Assembly: GCA_963778375.1 (NCBI GenBank)
Contig: CAVZTX010000030.1
Coordinates: 62,001-126,000 of the forward strand
DNA length: 64,000 nt
Direction of reading: 5' to 3'
Source of the DNA: CAVZTX01 sp963778375
Lineage (GTDB): Bacteria > Chloroflexota > Ktedonobacteria > Ktedonobacterales > Ktedonobacteraceae
Shown piece after piece: positions 49,748-59,446 of this stretch. The first letter of the stretch is position 1; the number at the start of each line of letters is the position of its first letter. A model generated the notes under the pieces. The model was not told the DNA's origin and ran no database searches. It was given only the letters and a program-made list of their open reading frames with translations. A program made the translations under genes and the position numbers.

Positions 49748-50500
49748 TCACACTTTCAGATATTGCCCTGAACTCGCATTTGGCCGCACATGGGTGTACT
49801 TGGCTGTCGTCTCTATTGATGTATGGCCAAGCATTGCACTTACCAGGGTGATTGGAGCGCCATTCTCCAGGCTATGGGTTGCGTGCGCGTGCCTCATCCA
49901 GTGCGGCGAGACGTTACCAGCGATACCAGCCCGATGAGCTGCTGCCTGCACAATCCGAAACACCATGCTCTCATCCAGGCGGCGATCCGCTTTCTTGCCC
50001 CGGGATCTGGCTTGACGTGATTGGAAGACATACGCCTCTTACCCTTCATCCTTGTGTAAATGCATGACTTCCTGCCAGGTATCATGATCAATCAGCACAT
50101 GGCGCGTTTTCTTACCTTTGCTAAATACGGTGATTTGCCCTGCATCGTCGCGCTCATGCAGGTTGCGGCAGGTAAGGTTACAGAGTTCAGAACAGCGGAG
50201 GCCTGCACGATAGAGCAAGGCAAGCATGGCATGATTGCGCGTATTGGTTTCCATTGCCAGCAGACGCGCTACTGCCTGCTCGCTCATGATACGCTCGGCA
50301 GCCTATCTTCAAGCCGTGGTAGTTTCACCACGGTCCCCACATTCACCTGGAGATAGCCAGTCTTCATACCAAAGGATAAGGCCGATTTGACCGCGGCGAG
50401 GGCCTGCGCTCTCGTGGTTGGTTTGAGATGCATCAAGCTATTTTCAAACGCCTGCAGATCAGCGAGCGTTACCGACTGCAGCGACGGACGATCCTCGTCA
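49748..50500 (-). pseudogene. tyrosine recombinase (XerC/D-like), frameshifted and interrupted
   Basis: Three pieces join to one recombinase. About 50500-50296: LADLQAFENSLMHLKPTTRA and VKSALSFGMKTGYLQVNVGT (core-binding domain). Then after a frameshift near 50296: ERIMSEQAVARL, LLYRAGLRCSELCNLTCRNL (catalytic R) and KGKKTRHVLI to a TAA at 50039. The same frame continues YVFQSRQARSRGKKADRRLD, HWMRHAHATH (HxxR) and the tyrosine in AKYTHVRP. The N-terminal edge is unclear; a 71-aa frame at 50498-50713 may be its beginning. Confidence 0.8.
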
Positions 50501-50549
50501 GTGGGCCGTAAATGGCTCCCGCAGCTGCTCCAAAGCCAAGGTGAGAGAC

Positions 50550-51135
50550 GAGGAAGCGAGCAGAAGTTGTGGTTTATCCAGATGTTTCCTCAGCCCGATC
50601 CGCTTGGCAAATGTATCGGTCAGTTTTTCGGGTGGTAAGGCGTATTGTTGCCAGTGAGGCAGGAGGCGTTGGGCGGCGAGCATGAAGATGGTCATCGGCA
50701 CCGTCGCTAGCAATCCAGCACATGCGCCTTCTACTACGGGCAGACCTTGTGTTCTCCATAGATATGGGGAACAGGAGTTTGTGAAGATTGAGTGTTGCCT
50801 TCTTTACGTCTCGTTGTGGTTGGTCTTTCATGCGTTTCACTCCTTCATCGCCTATACCAGTCAAAACATCTCTCCTGAAGAATGGGACACAGCAAGTATG
50901 ATTCACTCCCAAATAGAAGATACTTCTGCCCCAGTCTCCATGAGCAAAACTCACTTTGCCTCACCCCTTGGTAAAAGAGACAACAGACGCAGAAAGCGTA
51001 ACGTACGTTTCGGGTCCGTTGCTACATTACCCCCTATTACCAGTTTCTCGCGCAATAGCAGCGCCTATTTTTGCACAATTCGTACAAATCGGCAACTGGG
51101 GGGAGCGAACGGTTGTTATCATCTAGTAGTAGACA
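50550..51135. other. region without a supportable gene
   Basis: Frames on both strands cross this stretch, but none has a ribosome-binding site with a recognisable product. It lies between two decayed recombinases and is probably relic DNA. Confidence 0.35.
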
Positions 51136-51429
51136 GTGAGACCCAAACGTTCGCTCAATTGGAACACGTTCACTCTCTTTCTGAGGAGTCAAGAGGTAAC
51201 TTCTATTGTGGAGCAGAAAGAGAGAGCAAGGGTATTACCATTTGTGGGTGTAGTGTTAGAAGAGATGTATCCAGTCACAAGGACCCGCTACCAATTGGTA
51301 GCGGGTCCTGTAGGCGACAGCGCTGTCGCTGTGGGAGTGATTCCGGTGAGGTTGCCGAACCTGGTGTTCCTCGCGATGTCCTTGATGAACTATCTCATAG
51401 AAGAGCTTGATGGAGCTGCAGAGGCATGA
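51136..51429 (+). CDS. doubtful ORF containing two perfect palindromes
   Basis: The C-terminal half reads like protein (RVLPFVGVVLEEMYPVTRTR, NLVFLAMSLMNYLIEELDG), but there is no start signal. Perfect palindromes lie inside: 30 bp at 51280-51309 and 16 bp at 51314-51329. It may be a fragment of a lost gene. Confidence 0.25.
   Translation: MRPKRSLNWNTFTLFLRSQEVTSIVEQKERARVLPFVGVVLEEMYPVTRTRYQLVAGPVGDSAVAVGVIPVRLPNLVFLAMSLMNYLIEELDGAAEA
51280..51329. repeat. two adjacent perfect palindromes
   Basis: AGGACCCGCTACCAA followed directly by its exact complement TTGGTAGCGGGTCCT (51280-51309), then four bases, then GCGACAGC/GCTGTCGC (51314-51329). Their purpose is unknown; recombination site, operator and cruciform are candidates. 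Confidence 0.6.
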
Positions 51430-51795
51430 GCAGAGGGAAGACATTTTTCAGTGAGATCATTGTCAGAGGTGGCCTCCATAATGGGTTGGAGGTATTCGAG
51501 AGCAAGCAGCAGCAGATTACCGCACCCACTGATGGCAATTAAGGCCATCCATCTAGACAAGTGCTTGATTGGTGGCCTACGACACCGACTCATATGATGG
51601 TTTACACATTTTGAAAGTATCCATTGCGATAAAAATGTGGACTTGTTTGGGCAAGAGGAAACGCGGCTCCCTCACGGTAGCGACTGGTCATCAATCCGTG
51701 AAGCAGGGAGAAATGCGGAAGAGCCTAGTACAATGAGGCGGAAATAGGTTTGTAGGATACTGGGTGGAGAATCAAGAAAGGCAGGAGACCCAGTC
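51430..51795. other. region without a gene
   Basis: About 365 bp with no frame that has support on either strand. The missing N-terminal catalytic part of the serine recombinase should have been here but is not recognisable. Confidence 0.35.
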
Positions 51796-53048
51796 ATGCG
51801 AGGCCCGAAACCAGACCCTGTGAGCTTAATCGAAGGAGAGCGCAAGGCAGGAGAGCGCCTCTTCGACGCCCTGGTGAAGATCAACACCGGCTTTATCAGC
51901 CTGTCCGAACGTGGTCTGGACCTGACGACGCCGTCGGGGCGGCTGGTGCTGTCCGTGCTCGCGATCGTCCCGCAGTTCTTTAGCGATAACCTCGGGACGG
52001 AGGTCGCCAAGGGGAAGAGGGAGCGTGCCCTCGGGGGCGGGCTGAGCAACGCCTGCCGGGAGCTGTGGGGATATGAGCGCGTGGACACGAAGGAGCCGTT
52101 CGCGCTGGATGAGAAGGATTTGCGGGGGTATGGCCTGGCCCTCTCAATGTGGTTGTCTGGCCATACCGACCCGGAGGTGACCGCGCGTCTGAACGCCGAG
52201 GGGTACCGCGTATGGGGGACCTACTAGAAGAGGTTGCGCGGCGACGAGGAGCCAGTCTACACACTGAAGCCCTTTAACACCAGGACGGTCGCTGCCATCC
52301 GGACGAACGTCTGGTACCGCCGGTTCGCGCCCGGCAGCCCCTACGGCACCTTGAGGTACAAGGACGAGCTGTGCGAGGGGCGGCATGCGTGGCTGTGGCC
52401 CTACGAGGATTGGTTCCGGATCCAGGAGGTCTCTCAGGAGAAGTTCCGCCACTCCAGCAACCGCCGGTCCGAAATCCCGATGGAGTTCAAGAAGCGGCTC
52501 GTCTGCACGCACTGCCAGCGCGTGATGGCGGTCTACTACAGCAACCGCTTTCACGACCGCGGAAGCGAAAAGCGCCGTCAGGCCCAGACCGGCTACCGCT
52601 GCCGCGAGTTGAACGATGACCTCTGCCCCTGCAATTCCCGCATCCTGTCGTCGAGGAAGGTTATCGCCCAGTTCGGCGATTGGTTGGAGCAACACACCCG
52701 CCTGCCGGATGAATGGAAGGAGAAAATTCACTCCAGGCAGCTAGAGCAGGCGGCCTCGACTTTGAGCGGGAGCGAGCGAGCCGACATCCTGGGGGAATAC
52801 GGCGCAAGGAAGCTAAGTTGGCGCGCATCAAGGACATGTACCAGCTGAGGGACATCGACCGCGCCGAGTACCTGGCGCGCATGCGGGAGGTGCAGGTCGC
52901 CCTGAGCGGCCTGCGTCAGCGCATCCAGCTGGAGAGCGTCGATGCGCGGGTGAGTGACCTCTCGAAGGCCGCAGTGGAACTGATCAACCTCCCTCCGACT
53001 GGCGGGACGCAAGCGCGCCGGAGCGGGCGGAAGCCACGCAGGCGCTAG
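51796..53048 (+). pseudogene. large serine recombinase remnant (resolvase, recombinase and zinc-ribbon parts)
   Basis: The catalytic serine end is missing. Residues from 51796 start in the late resolvase domain (FISLSERGLDLTTPSGRLVL and SVLAIVPQFF), then WGYERVDTKEPFALDEKDLR. A TAG at 52225 interrupts. The same frame continues PFNTRTVAAIRTNVWYRRFA and the zinc ribbon CTHCQRVMAVYYSN...YRCRELNDDLCPCN. A frameshift near 52800 leads to the coiled-coil tail AKLARIKDMYQLRDIDRAEY. The DNA is far richer in GC than its neighbours, consistent with lateral origin. Confidence 0.82.
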
Positions 53049-53196
53049 CGCATCGTGGGAGTCTCCATTCGTCAGAAGTACCGCGACGTGCTCGTCTTAA
53101 TCTCCGGCGACCAGACAACTCCGTGAGGGCAAGGGTGCGAGCCGCCGGGGCAAGCCCCCATCCCGCGCCTCGTAAGGGTAAGGTCGCCCCACGACT

Positions 53197-54534
53197 TCAC
53201 GCGCGCAGCCGTTTTGAGGTCTCCCGTTGGCATGCGAAGGCGGCGAATGGTCCACTATGGTTCGCTGGAATGTAGCCGCAGAGATGCGTACCTTCTGCCT
53301 CGTAGCTCTCGTGCTCGATGGTACCAAATTGGTGGAACTGCGAGACAAGTTCGCCGCGATCGTAGGGAATCAGTACATCGAGGGCAACGAATTGCAAGAG
53401 AAGGTTCTCGCTGATGCCGTTGAGCAATTCCTGCAAGCCTGTTCCGCGTAAGGCGGAAATGCGTACCGAAGGAAGCGCTGCTACTGTAGTGGGTAATGGG
53501 AGCTGCTCGTCTGGAGGCAACAAATCGGCCTTGTTGAGGGCGAGAATCAGAGGGCGACCGGCGGCACCGATCTCTTCCAGCACCTGTTCGACAGCTTCGA
53601 TTTGGCGAGACATAGAGGGATGGGAAGCATCGATGACATGCACAAGTAGATCGGCCTCAGCCACTTCTTCCAGTGTGGCACGGAAGGCAGCAACTAACGT
53701 CGTGGGTAGATTTTGCACGAAACCGACGGTGTCGGTCAGCAGAATTTCCTGACCCCCTGCCAGATGCACACGCCGGGTCATCGGATCAAGGGTGGCGAAG
53801 AGAGTATCTTCGGCAAGGCTGCTGGCATCAGCGAGACGATTGAGCAGGGTAGATTTGCCTGCATTCGTATAACCCACGAGTGCGACGACGGGAGCGCCTG
53901 TGTATTTACGCCGTTCACGATAGAGTTGGCGATGAGTGCGCACATGCTCCAGTTCTTCCTTAAGTTGTTCTTTCTGGCGTCGTAGCATGCGGCGGTCGAC
54001 TTCGATCTGTTTTTCTCCTTCGCCGCGCTGCTGTACACTGCCTTTCTGACGCGATAGGTGGGACCATTGGCGGGCCAGACGTGGCAGGTCGTAGTCAATT
54101 TGTGCCAGTTCGACCTGCAGACGGCCCTCTTTGGTGCGAGCACGTTGGCCGAAGATGATGAGGATCAGCGCGGTACGATCAATGACCTGCGTTTCCAACG
54201 CTTTTTCAAGGTTGCGATGCTGGCCGGGCGATAATTCGAGATCGAAGATGACGGCATCGCAGTCGTGAAAGTGTACAAGGTCAGCAATCTCCTGGACTTT
54301 ACCTGAACCTAATAATGTGCCAGGATGCGGTCGATCCAGGCGCTGGGTGACACGATCGACGCATGTAATACCGGCGGTTGAGGCGAGTCGTGCCAGTTCA
54401 TCTAGTGATTCTGAAACGGGCCAGTTTATGCCCGGCATTTCTACGCCGATCAGGATGGCGCGTTCAGGTGCTTGTGAGAGCAAGCCGCGCATTGGTTTCT
54501 CTTCACTTCTATGAGAAATGGACTGTTCTGCCAT
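53197..54534 (-). CDS. hflX: ribosome-dissociating GTPase HflX
   Basis: 445 residues. An N-terminal HflX domain (about 20-115, LGSGKVQEIADLV and DLELSPGQHRNLE), a coiled linker (LRRQKEQLKEELEHVRTHRQ), then the GTPase domain with G1 VGYTNAGKSTLLNRL, G3 DTVGF and G4 NKAD. HflX splits stalled or hibernating 70S ribosomes under stress. ATG 54534 follows AAGGAG. It stands alone, next to the end of the mobile remnant. Confidence 0.95.
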   Translation of the reverse strand: MAEQSISHRSEEKPMRGLLSQAPERAILIGVEMPGINWPVSESLDELARLASTAGITCVDRVTQRLDRPHPGTLLGSGKVQEIADLVHFHDCDAVIFDLELSPGQHRNLEKALETQVIDRTALILIIFGQRARTKEGRLQVELAQIDYDLPRLARQWSHLSRQKGSVQQRGEGEKQIEVDRRMLRRQKEQLKEELEHVRTHRQLYRERRKYTGAPVVALVGYTNAGKSTLLNRLADASSLAEDTLFATLDPMTRRVHLAGGQEILLTDTVGFVQNLPTTLVAAFRATLEEVAEADLLVHVIDASHPSMSRQIEAVEQVLEEIGAAGRPLILALNKADLLPPDEQLPLPTTVAALPSVRISALRGTGLQELLNGISENLLLQFVALDVLIPYDRGELVSQFHQFGTIEHESYEAEGTHLCGYIPANHSGPFAAFACQRETSKRLRA

Positions 54535-54934
54535 ATGACACTCCTTACTAAATGGGATGGATGTAGTTTTCGTTGCCTATAAATGATGAGTTTATTCGCT
54601 TTCCCTGGGAACGCATCGAATGCAGAAACCTGGTAGCGGTGAAGGGAGAAGTGTTAGCAAGGAGTTGGGTTATACCTCTTCTTATAGTCGGACTAATTCA
54701 GTGATGCGGTTGTTGCAGATGGAGGTATAGGTGCCTCGAGGTCAACAACAGTGAAAAAGCCTTCTTCACCATTACCATAGCGAAACATAGCCTGCGAGGC
54801 GCTTGTATAGCGCTACAGGGCAATTCGATGTGTTCCGCAATTAGGCTAGGATTAGATGAAGGTTATCACTGTTTATTACTCCTCGGTTTTGTTATATACA
54901 AGGTACATTAGTGCCACAGAAAAGTCAAGTACTT
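54535..54934. other. intergenic region with a possible gene fragment
   Basis: About 400 bp. On the minus strand, 54693-54788 reads MFRYGNGEEGFFTVVDLEAP and IPPSATTASLN, and the frame continues protein-like for six codons upstream to a stop (RYTSASQA). No ribosome-binding site. Possibly the end of a lost gene; otherwise nothing is seen. Confidence 0.3.
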
Positions 54935-55543
54935 TTATGGTAGCTCAAGGATGGGTTTGATTGGATTGTGGAACTCTGTGGACAGGCAGTCCATGATAAC
55001 TTCATCGTAGAGTTTGTTGCCCCAGCGATTTGCTTCGCGCCGGCGACCGATGATGCGGAAGCCTGCATGCAGGTATGCTTTTATGGCTCGTTCGTTGTAG
55101 CTATATGTTTCGAGCAGGATATTGTGCAGGCCAAGGATGGTAAATCCGTAGTCGAGCATGAGGATGGTAGCTTCGGTGCCAAAGCCTTTGTCCCAACAAT
55201 CTTTCTCGCCGATGAGGATACCGAATTCGGCGTTCCTGTCTTTGTAGTTGATGCGGCGCAGATCAGTTACACCGATTGGCCGTAGGGTTGCTTGTTCATA
55301 AATGGCAAATTGTACTCTTCTGCGATGATCTTCTTTGGCAAAGCTCTCGTAATACGCCTCTGTTTCTTCCTTCGTTGAAGGGCGTATGGGGTCGCCAGAG
55401 AGGAAACAGACATCGAAGTCGTTGTCCCACTTTGTGAAGAGAGGGAGCAGGCCTTTATGGAATGGCCCTAGAGCGATCTTTAGGCCAACGATGTTAATGA
55501 TCGGTTGTTCCTGTGTTTGTGTTCCCGGTTCTGAGAGTGCCAT
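54935..55543 (-). CDS. GNAT acetyltransferase, RimJ/RimL type
   Basis: 202 residues. The core shows IGVTDLRRINYKDRNAEFGI, the acetyl-CoA loop CWDKGFGTEATILMLDYGFT and the closing NERAIKAYLHAGFRIIGRRR, typical of RimJ/RimL and SpeG relatives. The substrate may be a protein N-terminus or small molecule. AAAGGACG precedes ATG 55543. Confidence 0.9.
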   Translation of the reverse strand: MALSEPGTQTQEQPIINIVGLKIALGPFHKGLLPLFTKWDNDFDVCFLSGDPIRPSTKEETEAYYESFAKEDHRRRVQFAIYEQATLRPIGVTDLRRINYKDRNAEFGILIGEKDCWDKGFGTEATILMLDYGFTILGLHNILLETYSYNERAIKAYLHAGFRIIGRRREANRWGNKLYDEVIMDCLSTEFHNPIKPILELP

Positions 55544-55620
55544 GATTGACGTCCTTTCTTTGTGTATTGCCCTGGAAATGATCTCTGGATTGTCACAAAT
55601 TCAATTGTTGACTGCAATGA

Positions 55621-57228
55621 TTAGGCCCGCTCAAGCAGTTCGTCGTGTTCAGTGCTATAGGGTAGGATGCGACCTTCTGGCATCAGCAGCATGGTATCGG
55701 GCTGCAGGTAACGCACAAATTCGATGTCGTGCGTTACAGCGATGATGGTACCGGAATAGCTGCCGAGCGCATCACCGATGATGTTTCGTGAGAGCACATC
55801 GAGGTGCGTGGTTGGCTCGTCGAGCACGAGGAGATTTGGTCCATCAAGCACCATCTTTGCCAATGCCAGACGCGTCTTTTCGCCGCCGCTGAGTGTACCA
55901 ACCTGCTGAAACACGCGATCTCCGTTGAACAGGAAGCGTCCAAGAACTCCTCGCACACGCTTTTTGTCTTCTGGTAAGATCGCCGTTGCTTCATTGAGCA
56001 CGATGTTGTTGTAGTCGAGACCTTCGTTTTCCTGAGCATAGTAGCCGATGCGCACGCGGTCCCCTATCGTTACTGTGCCCGTGTTGAGGATGGTTAGTCC
56101 AAGCAGTGTACGTAGGAGGGTTGTCTTGCCAGCACCGTTCAGTCCAACGATCACCAAACGCTGTCCTCGCTCGATTTGAAAACTAATGTTGCGGAAGATT
56201 TCCTTCTTGCCATAACTCTTTGTGAGATGATCGGCACGCAGAACTATCTGTCCACTCAACTGGCGTACAGGAAAGTCGATCTTGATGCGGCGGCTGGCTT
56301 GGGGAAGACTTGGCATGCTCTTCTCAAGTGTGGCGATACGCTTATCTACTGAGATACGCTGGCTGACACGAGATGCGCCGTACCCTCGCAATTTTTGCGA
56401 TGTTTTGCGCAGGCGTGCGACTTCACGTTCGTGCTGGGCCTTTGTACGCTCCATCAAGGCCAGTGCGTCACCAGTCATCGTGAGGTAGTTGGAATAGGTG
56501 CCGCGATACTCTTCAAGTTTGTGGGTGAACTCGTTGAGACGCAGCACTTTGTTAATGCTGCGGTCGAGCAAATCCAGGTCGTGGGTGATGATTAAGAGCG
56601 CTCCCCTGTAACGATCCAGGAAATCCATTAGCCATGCTGTTGCCTCGACGTCAAGAAAGTTGGTTGGTTCATCGAGCAGCAAGAGATCGGGGGACTGGAA
56701 GAGTAACCGCGCCAGTGCCAGTTTTGTTTTTTGTCCACCGCTCAAGGTATACACATCTCGATCCAATGTAACACCGCCCAGGTTCAAACCTGCAATGAGC
56801 TGTTCGGCTCGCGCATCGGCATCATAATAGCCCAGGCTTTCGAGTGTGTCTTGCGCCTGTTCAAATTGCTTCAATAGCATAGGCAGGTTTCCGTTTTGAG
56901 AATCGGCGATTTTTGTTGAAAGCGTCTCATATGCTTCAATTGCTGTATCAAGGCCGGTGCTGCTAAAGATGAAGTTGCGCACGGTGCTGCCTTCGGCAAC
57001 CGAAGTTTCGTGCGCTACATCTTGAGCCAGGTAGCCATAGGAGCGAGGCAGCATCACAGATCCTCTATCGGGTTCCTGTAGACCTGCAATGATCTTGAGT
57101 AGTGAGCTTTTGCCCGCGCCGTTTACGCCGATTAGACCTGCCTTTTCGCCGGGCGCTACGGTAAATGATACGTTATCCAGTACGAGACGTGGTCCATATG
57201 AGAGATGAATAGCATTGACTTGTAACAT
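55621..57228 (-). CDS. ABC-F family ATPase
   Basis: 535 residues from ATG 57228 (AAGGA upstream). Two ABC domains without membrane segments: first Walker A GVNGAGKSSLLK and signature YTLSGGQKTK; second GLNGAGKTTLLR and GTLSGGEKTR, both with LLLDEPTNFLD/LVLDEPTTHLD Walker B motifs. The linker between them is charged and helical (AQHEREVARLRKTSQKLRGY). ABC-F proteins act on the ribosome, either as translation factors (EttA/Uup) or antibiotic-protection proteins; subclass is not decided. A longer frame to 57297 lacks a start signal. Confidence 0.93.
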   Translation of the reverse strand: MLQVNAIHLSYGPRLVLDNVSFTVAPGEKAGLIGVNGAGKSSLLKIIAGLQEPDRGSVMLPRSYGYLAQDVAHETSVAEGSTVRNFIFSSTGLDTAIEAYETLSTKIADSQNGNLPMLLKQFEQAQDTLESLGYYDADARAEQLIAGLNLGGVTLDRDVYTLSGGQKTKLALARLLFQSPDLLLLDEPTNFLDVEATAWLMDFLDRYRGALLIITHDLDLLDRSINKVLRLNEFTHKLEEYRGTYSNYLTMTGDALALMERTKAQHEREVARLRKTSQKLRGYGASRVSQRISVDKRIATLEKSMPSLPQASRRIKIDFPVRQLSGQIVLRADHLTKSYGKKEIFRNISFQIERGQRLVIVGLNGAGKTTLLRTLLGLTILNTGTVTIGDRVRIGYYAQENEGLDYNNIVLNEATAILPEDKKRVRGVLGRFLFNGDRVFQQVGTLSGGEKTRLALAKMVLDGPNLLVLDEPTTHLDVLSRNIIGDALGSYSGTIIAVTHDIEFVRYLQPDTMLLMPEGRILPYSTEHDELLERA

Positions 57229-57865
57229 GAGTTCGGTCCTTATCTTTGATTTGGCGTATCTATGTGCTTCCACAGAGTAGGTACGAAATGAATACACTTA
57301 ATAAAGTTGAGTACGGGCCTCCGATGATGCCAACAAGTGAGTATAAGGCAGGAGGCGCATTGATGGGCACGCTCTCGCGCTTAGATGTGATGGGAAGCAC
57401 ACAGTGCCGCAGGACAGTTCGCAACGAGAACTCGATGCCCGGCGACACACGCCACGAGGAAAGAGGCGAGGATGAAAGCAACTTGAAGATGCTAGAACAA
57501 GTAAAAGATACTACTCACTTTGTCAGGGTTGTCTGCAAGTGAGCAGGTGCATCAGGTAGTGCCATTTCCTGCCGCGTAAGCCCGGCGTGTTCGCCTACGC
57601 GGCTGGTTCGTTCGTTTGGATTGGTTGTAGTGTTAAGTTACTCATGTGTAGGATACTATCATGTAAGAGTCGTAGTGTCAATGGGGACGTTATGCTTTCG
57701 CCTCCTTTTGAAGGATGAGAATATGCTGAACATCCACGAGAATATATGGGACGATGATGACGGTAGGCCTTTCACTGCTACTTATGTAGGATGAAACGCG
57801 TGCTAATGAGTAGTACGCTCGGTTTAATAATCAGCAGGACCAGTTAAACCGAATGGAGGAGAAAG
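57229..57865. other. intergenic region with a nested hairpin (57571-57602)
   Basis: GCCGCGTA (57571-57578) pairs with TACGCGGC (57595-57602) around an inner GGCG-TGTT-CGCC stem. There is no T-tract. Overlapping frames on both strands at 57246-57542 have no ribosome-binding sites and are not called. Confidence 0.4.
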
Positions 57866-58663
57866 ATGAATAGTTCAACGGGTCTTCAAGGTAAGCAACC
57901 ACTGGACGATACTCCTATTGCTACTCATTCAGAGCAATCCGTGAAACATACACGACGAATAGTTGGGTTCACTCTGTGGTTAATAGGCTTTGTGCTGTTG
58001 GTAGTATCTTCAGTGATTGTCCATTTTCATCCGGGGCCATGGCCGATTGACGTACAAACCACGATTACATTGCAGCACCTTCACATCTCGGGTACATTGA
58101 GCACACTTATTGCTTTTTTTAGTATCGTGGATGATCCGCGTCCTGCGACTGTGATTCCTATCATATGGTTTCTAGCGTTAGTGCTTGTAGGATTGTTTGT
58201 CCGGTTTAGGGGTCGGTCGCCAATGCGTTTGTTTGTGACCGCCATCTTTATCTCTGTTGGTGCGGCTCTAGCGGCTGGACTCAATTTGCTCTTCAGCACT
58301 TTGGTTCATCGCCCTCGTCCAACTTCAGTGCTCATTCATATCTATAGAACAGCGCCGACTGGAAGCTTTCCCTCGGGCCATGTTGAGAACGACGTGGTTT
58401 TCTTGGGTTTTCTGCTCTACCTGAGTTTCTCTCAACCGATAAGCCAATGGCGCTATCGGTGGGTATTGATTCCATTTCAGGTCTACGCTATTGTGAATAT
58501 CCTCTTGATTGGCTATTCGCGTATATACGAGGGGTCTCATTGGCTCACGGATGTCTCGGGTGGCTACTTCTCCGGCGCGCTCTGGCTTTTTGCCCTCATC
58601 TTCCTGTATCGCTGGGTTGTAGACAAGCTAATAGAGCGGCGTGCAAGGAAGATAAAAGAATGA
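57866..58663 (+). CDS. PAP2 family membrane phosphatase
   Basis: 265 residues with six hydrophobic segments. The three phosphatase motifs are present: HRPRP (148-152), FPSGH (H172) and SRIYEGSHWLTD (R219, H225). The active site faces outside; typical substrates are phosphatidic acid, PG-phosphate or undecaprenyl pyrophosphate. GGAGGAG precedes ATG 57866. Confidence 0.92.
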   Translation: MNSSTGLQGKQPLDDTPIATHSEQSVKHTRRIVGFTLWLIGFVLLVVSSVIVHFHPGPWPIDVQTTITLQHLHISGTLSTLIAFFSIVDDPRPATVIPIIWFLALVLVGLFVRFRGRSPMRLFVTAIFISVGAALAAGLNLLFSTLVHRPRPTSVLIHIYRTAPTGSFPSGHVENDVVFLGFLLYLSFSQPISQWRYRWVLIPFQVYAIVNILLIGYSRIYEGSHWLTDVSGGYFSGALWLFALIFLYRWVVDKLIERRARKIKE

Positions 58664-58672
58664 ATATCCCCC

Positions 58673-58711
58673 TTGTTCTTTATCTGTAGCTGAGGTATAC
58701 TTCTTGAAGAA
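58673..58711 (+). promoter_or_regulatory. promoter plus palindrome upstream of cysteine-rich gene 1
   Basis: TTGTTC (58673-58678), 17 bp, TATACT (58696-58701), with the perfect palindrome TTCTTGAAGAA (58701-58711) overlapping the start of transcription. The same arrangement recurs at 60825-60863 before the paralogue. Confidence 0.65.
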
Positions 58712-58843
58712 ACTACCCTATATATCTTTCCTTGACCCTGGTTCATCTTAGTTGTTCCAACCTTTTGCGCTATTTTTCCACGAGTGGAGGCACTGTGTTC
58801 CGCATTGTGTAATTTGAATGCCTCTAGAAAGGACGGAATGGGA

Positions 58844-59377
58844 ATGGAACCTTCTCGATTTGACGAACTCACGAAAGCCCTTGCTACCTCAACCTCACGC
58901 CGCAAGGCCCTCAAAACCATAGCTGCCACGACCTTTGGCAGCATCCTCGGTCTGGGCGGCCTGGGTACGGTCTTTGCCAGACCATGCAAGCCTAATGGCT
59001 ATGGCTGTAATACGAGTTCCCAGTGTTGTAGTGGCGGCTGCTGTCATGGCACCTGCACTGATCTAAGCAGTAATGTTCACAACTGCGGAAAATGCGGCTA
59101 CAAATGTGATGCCTGCTCCACCTGTCAAAGTGGCACTTGTGTCTCTAACTGTTCCTCGGGCCAGGTCTGCCTGTGCAATGGGACGTGCGCGACATCCTGC
59201 AATTCCAGTCAATGCCCAAACAACCCTTTCGCTTGTTATTTTGACATTGATCAAACAAACTTCTACTGCATAAGTGGTGCCGTTGGACCCTCCTGTACAA
59301 GCGACTGCGCTTGTCCTGTCGGGGAATTTTGTGTTGCCACACCGTCCGGAGATGGAGTTTGTTTTGGTGCCTTCTAG
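58844..59377 (+). CDS. Tat-exported cysteine-rich protein 1 (Stig1/knottin-like)
   Basis: 177 residues. After SRFDELTKALATST, a twin-arginine signal SRRKALKTIAATTFGSILGL leads to a cleavage region near VFA. The mature part has about 24 cysteines in CxxC and CC arrays (CNTSSQCCSGGCCHGTC, NCGKCGYKCDACSTC), resembling Stig1-like and EGF/knottin modules. The Tat route implies folding with disulfides or cofactors before export. ATG 58844 is chosen by alignment with the paralogue at 60998. Function unknown. Confidence 0.85.
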   Translation: MEPSRFDELTKALATSTSRRKALKTIAATTFGSILGLGGLGTVFARPCKPNGYGCNTSSQCCSGGCCHGTCTDLSSNVHNCGKCGYKCDACSTCQSGTCVSNCSSGQVCLCNGTCATSCNSSQCPNNPFACYFDIDQTNFYCISGAVGPSCTSDCACPVGEFCVATPSGDGVCFGAF

Positions 59378-59446
59378 GGGAGGTGGCTGTAGGTGCCTTT
59401 GACTGACTCTGAGGGGCATGTCGATTGAAGAAAGGGAGGGACGTGT

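Noticed and set aside
57246..57542. 98-codon plus-strand and 73-codon minus-strand frames near the ABC-F gene
   Set aside because: They overlap each other and have no ribosome-binding sites or recognisable domains.
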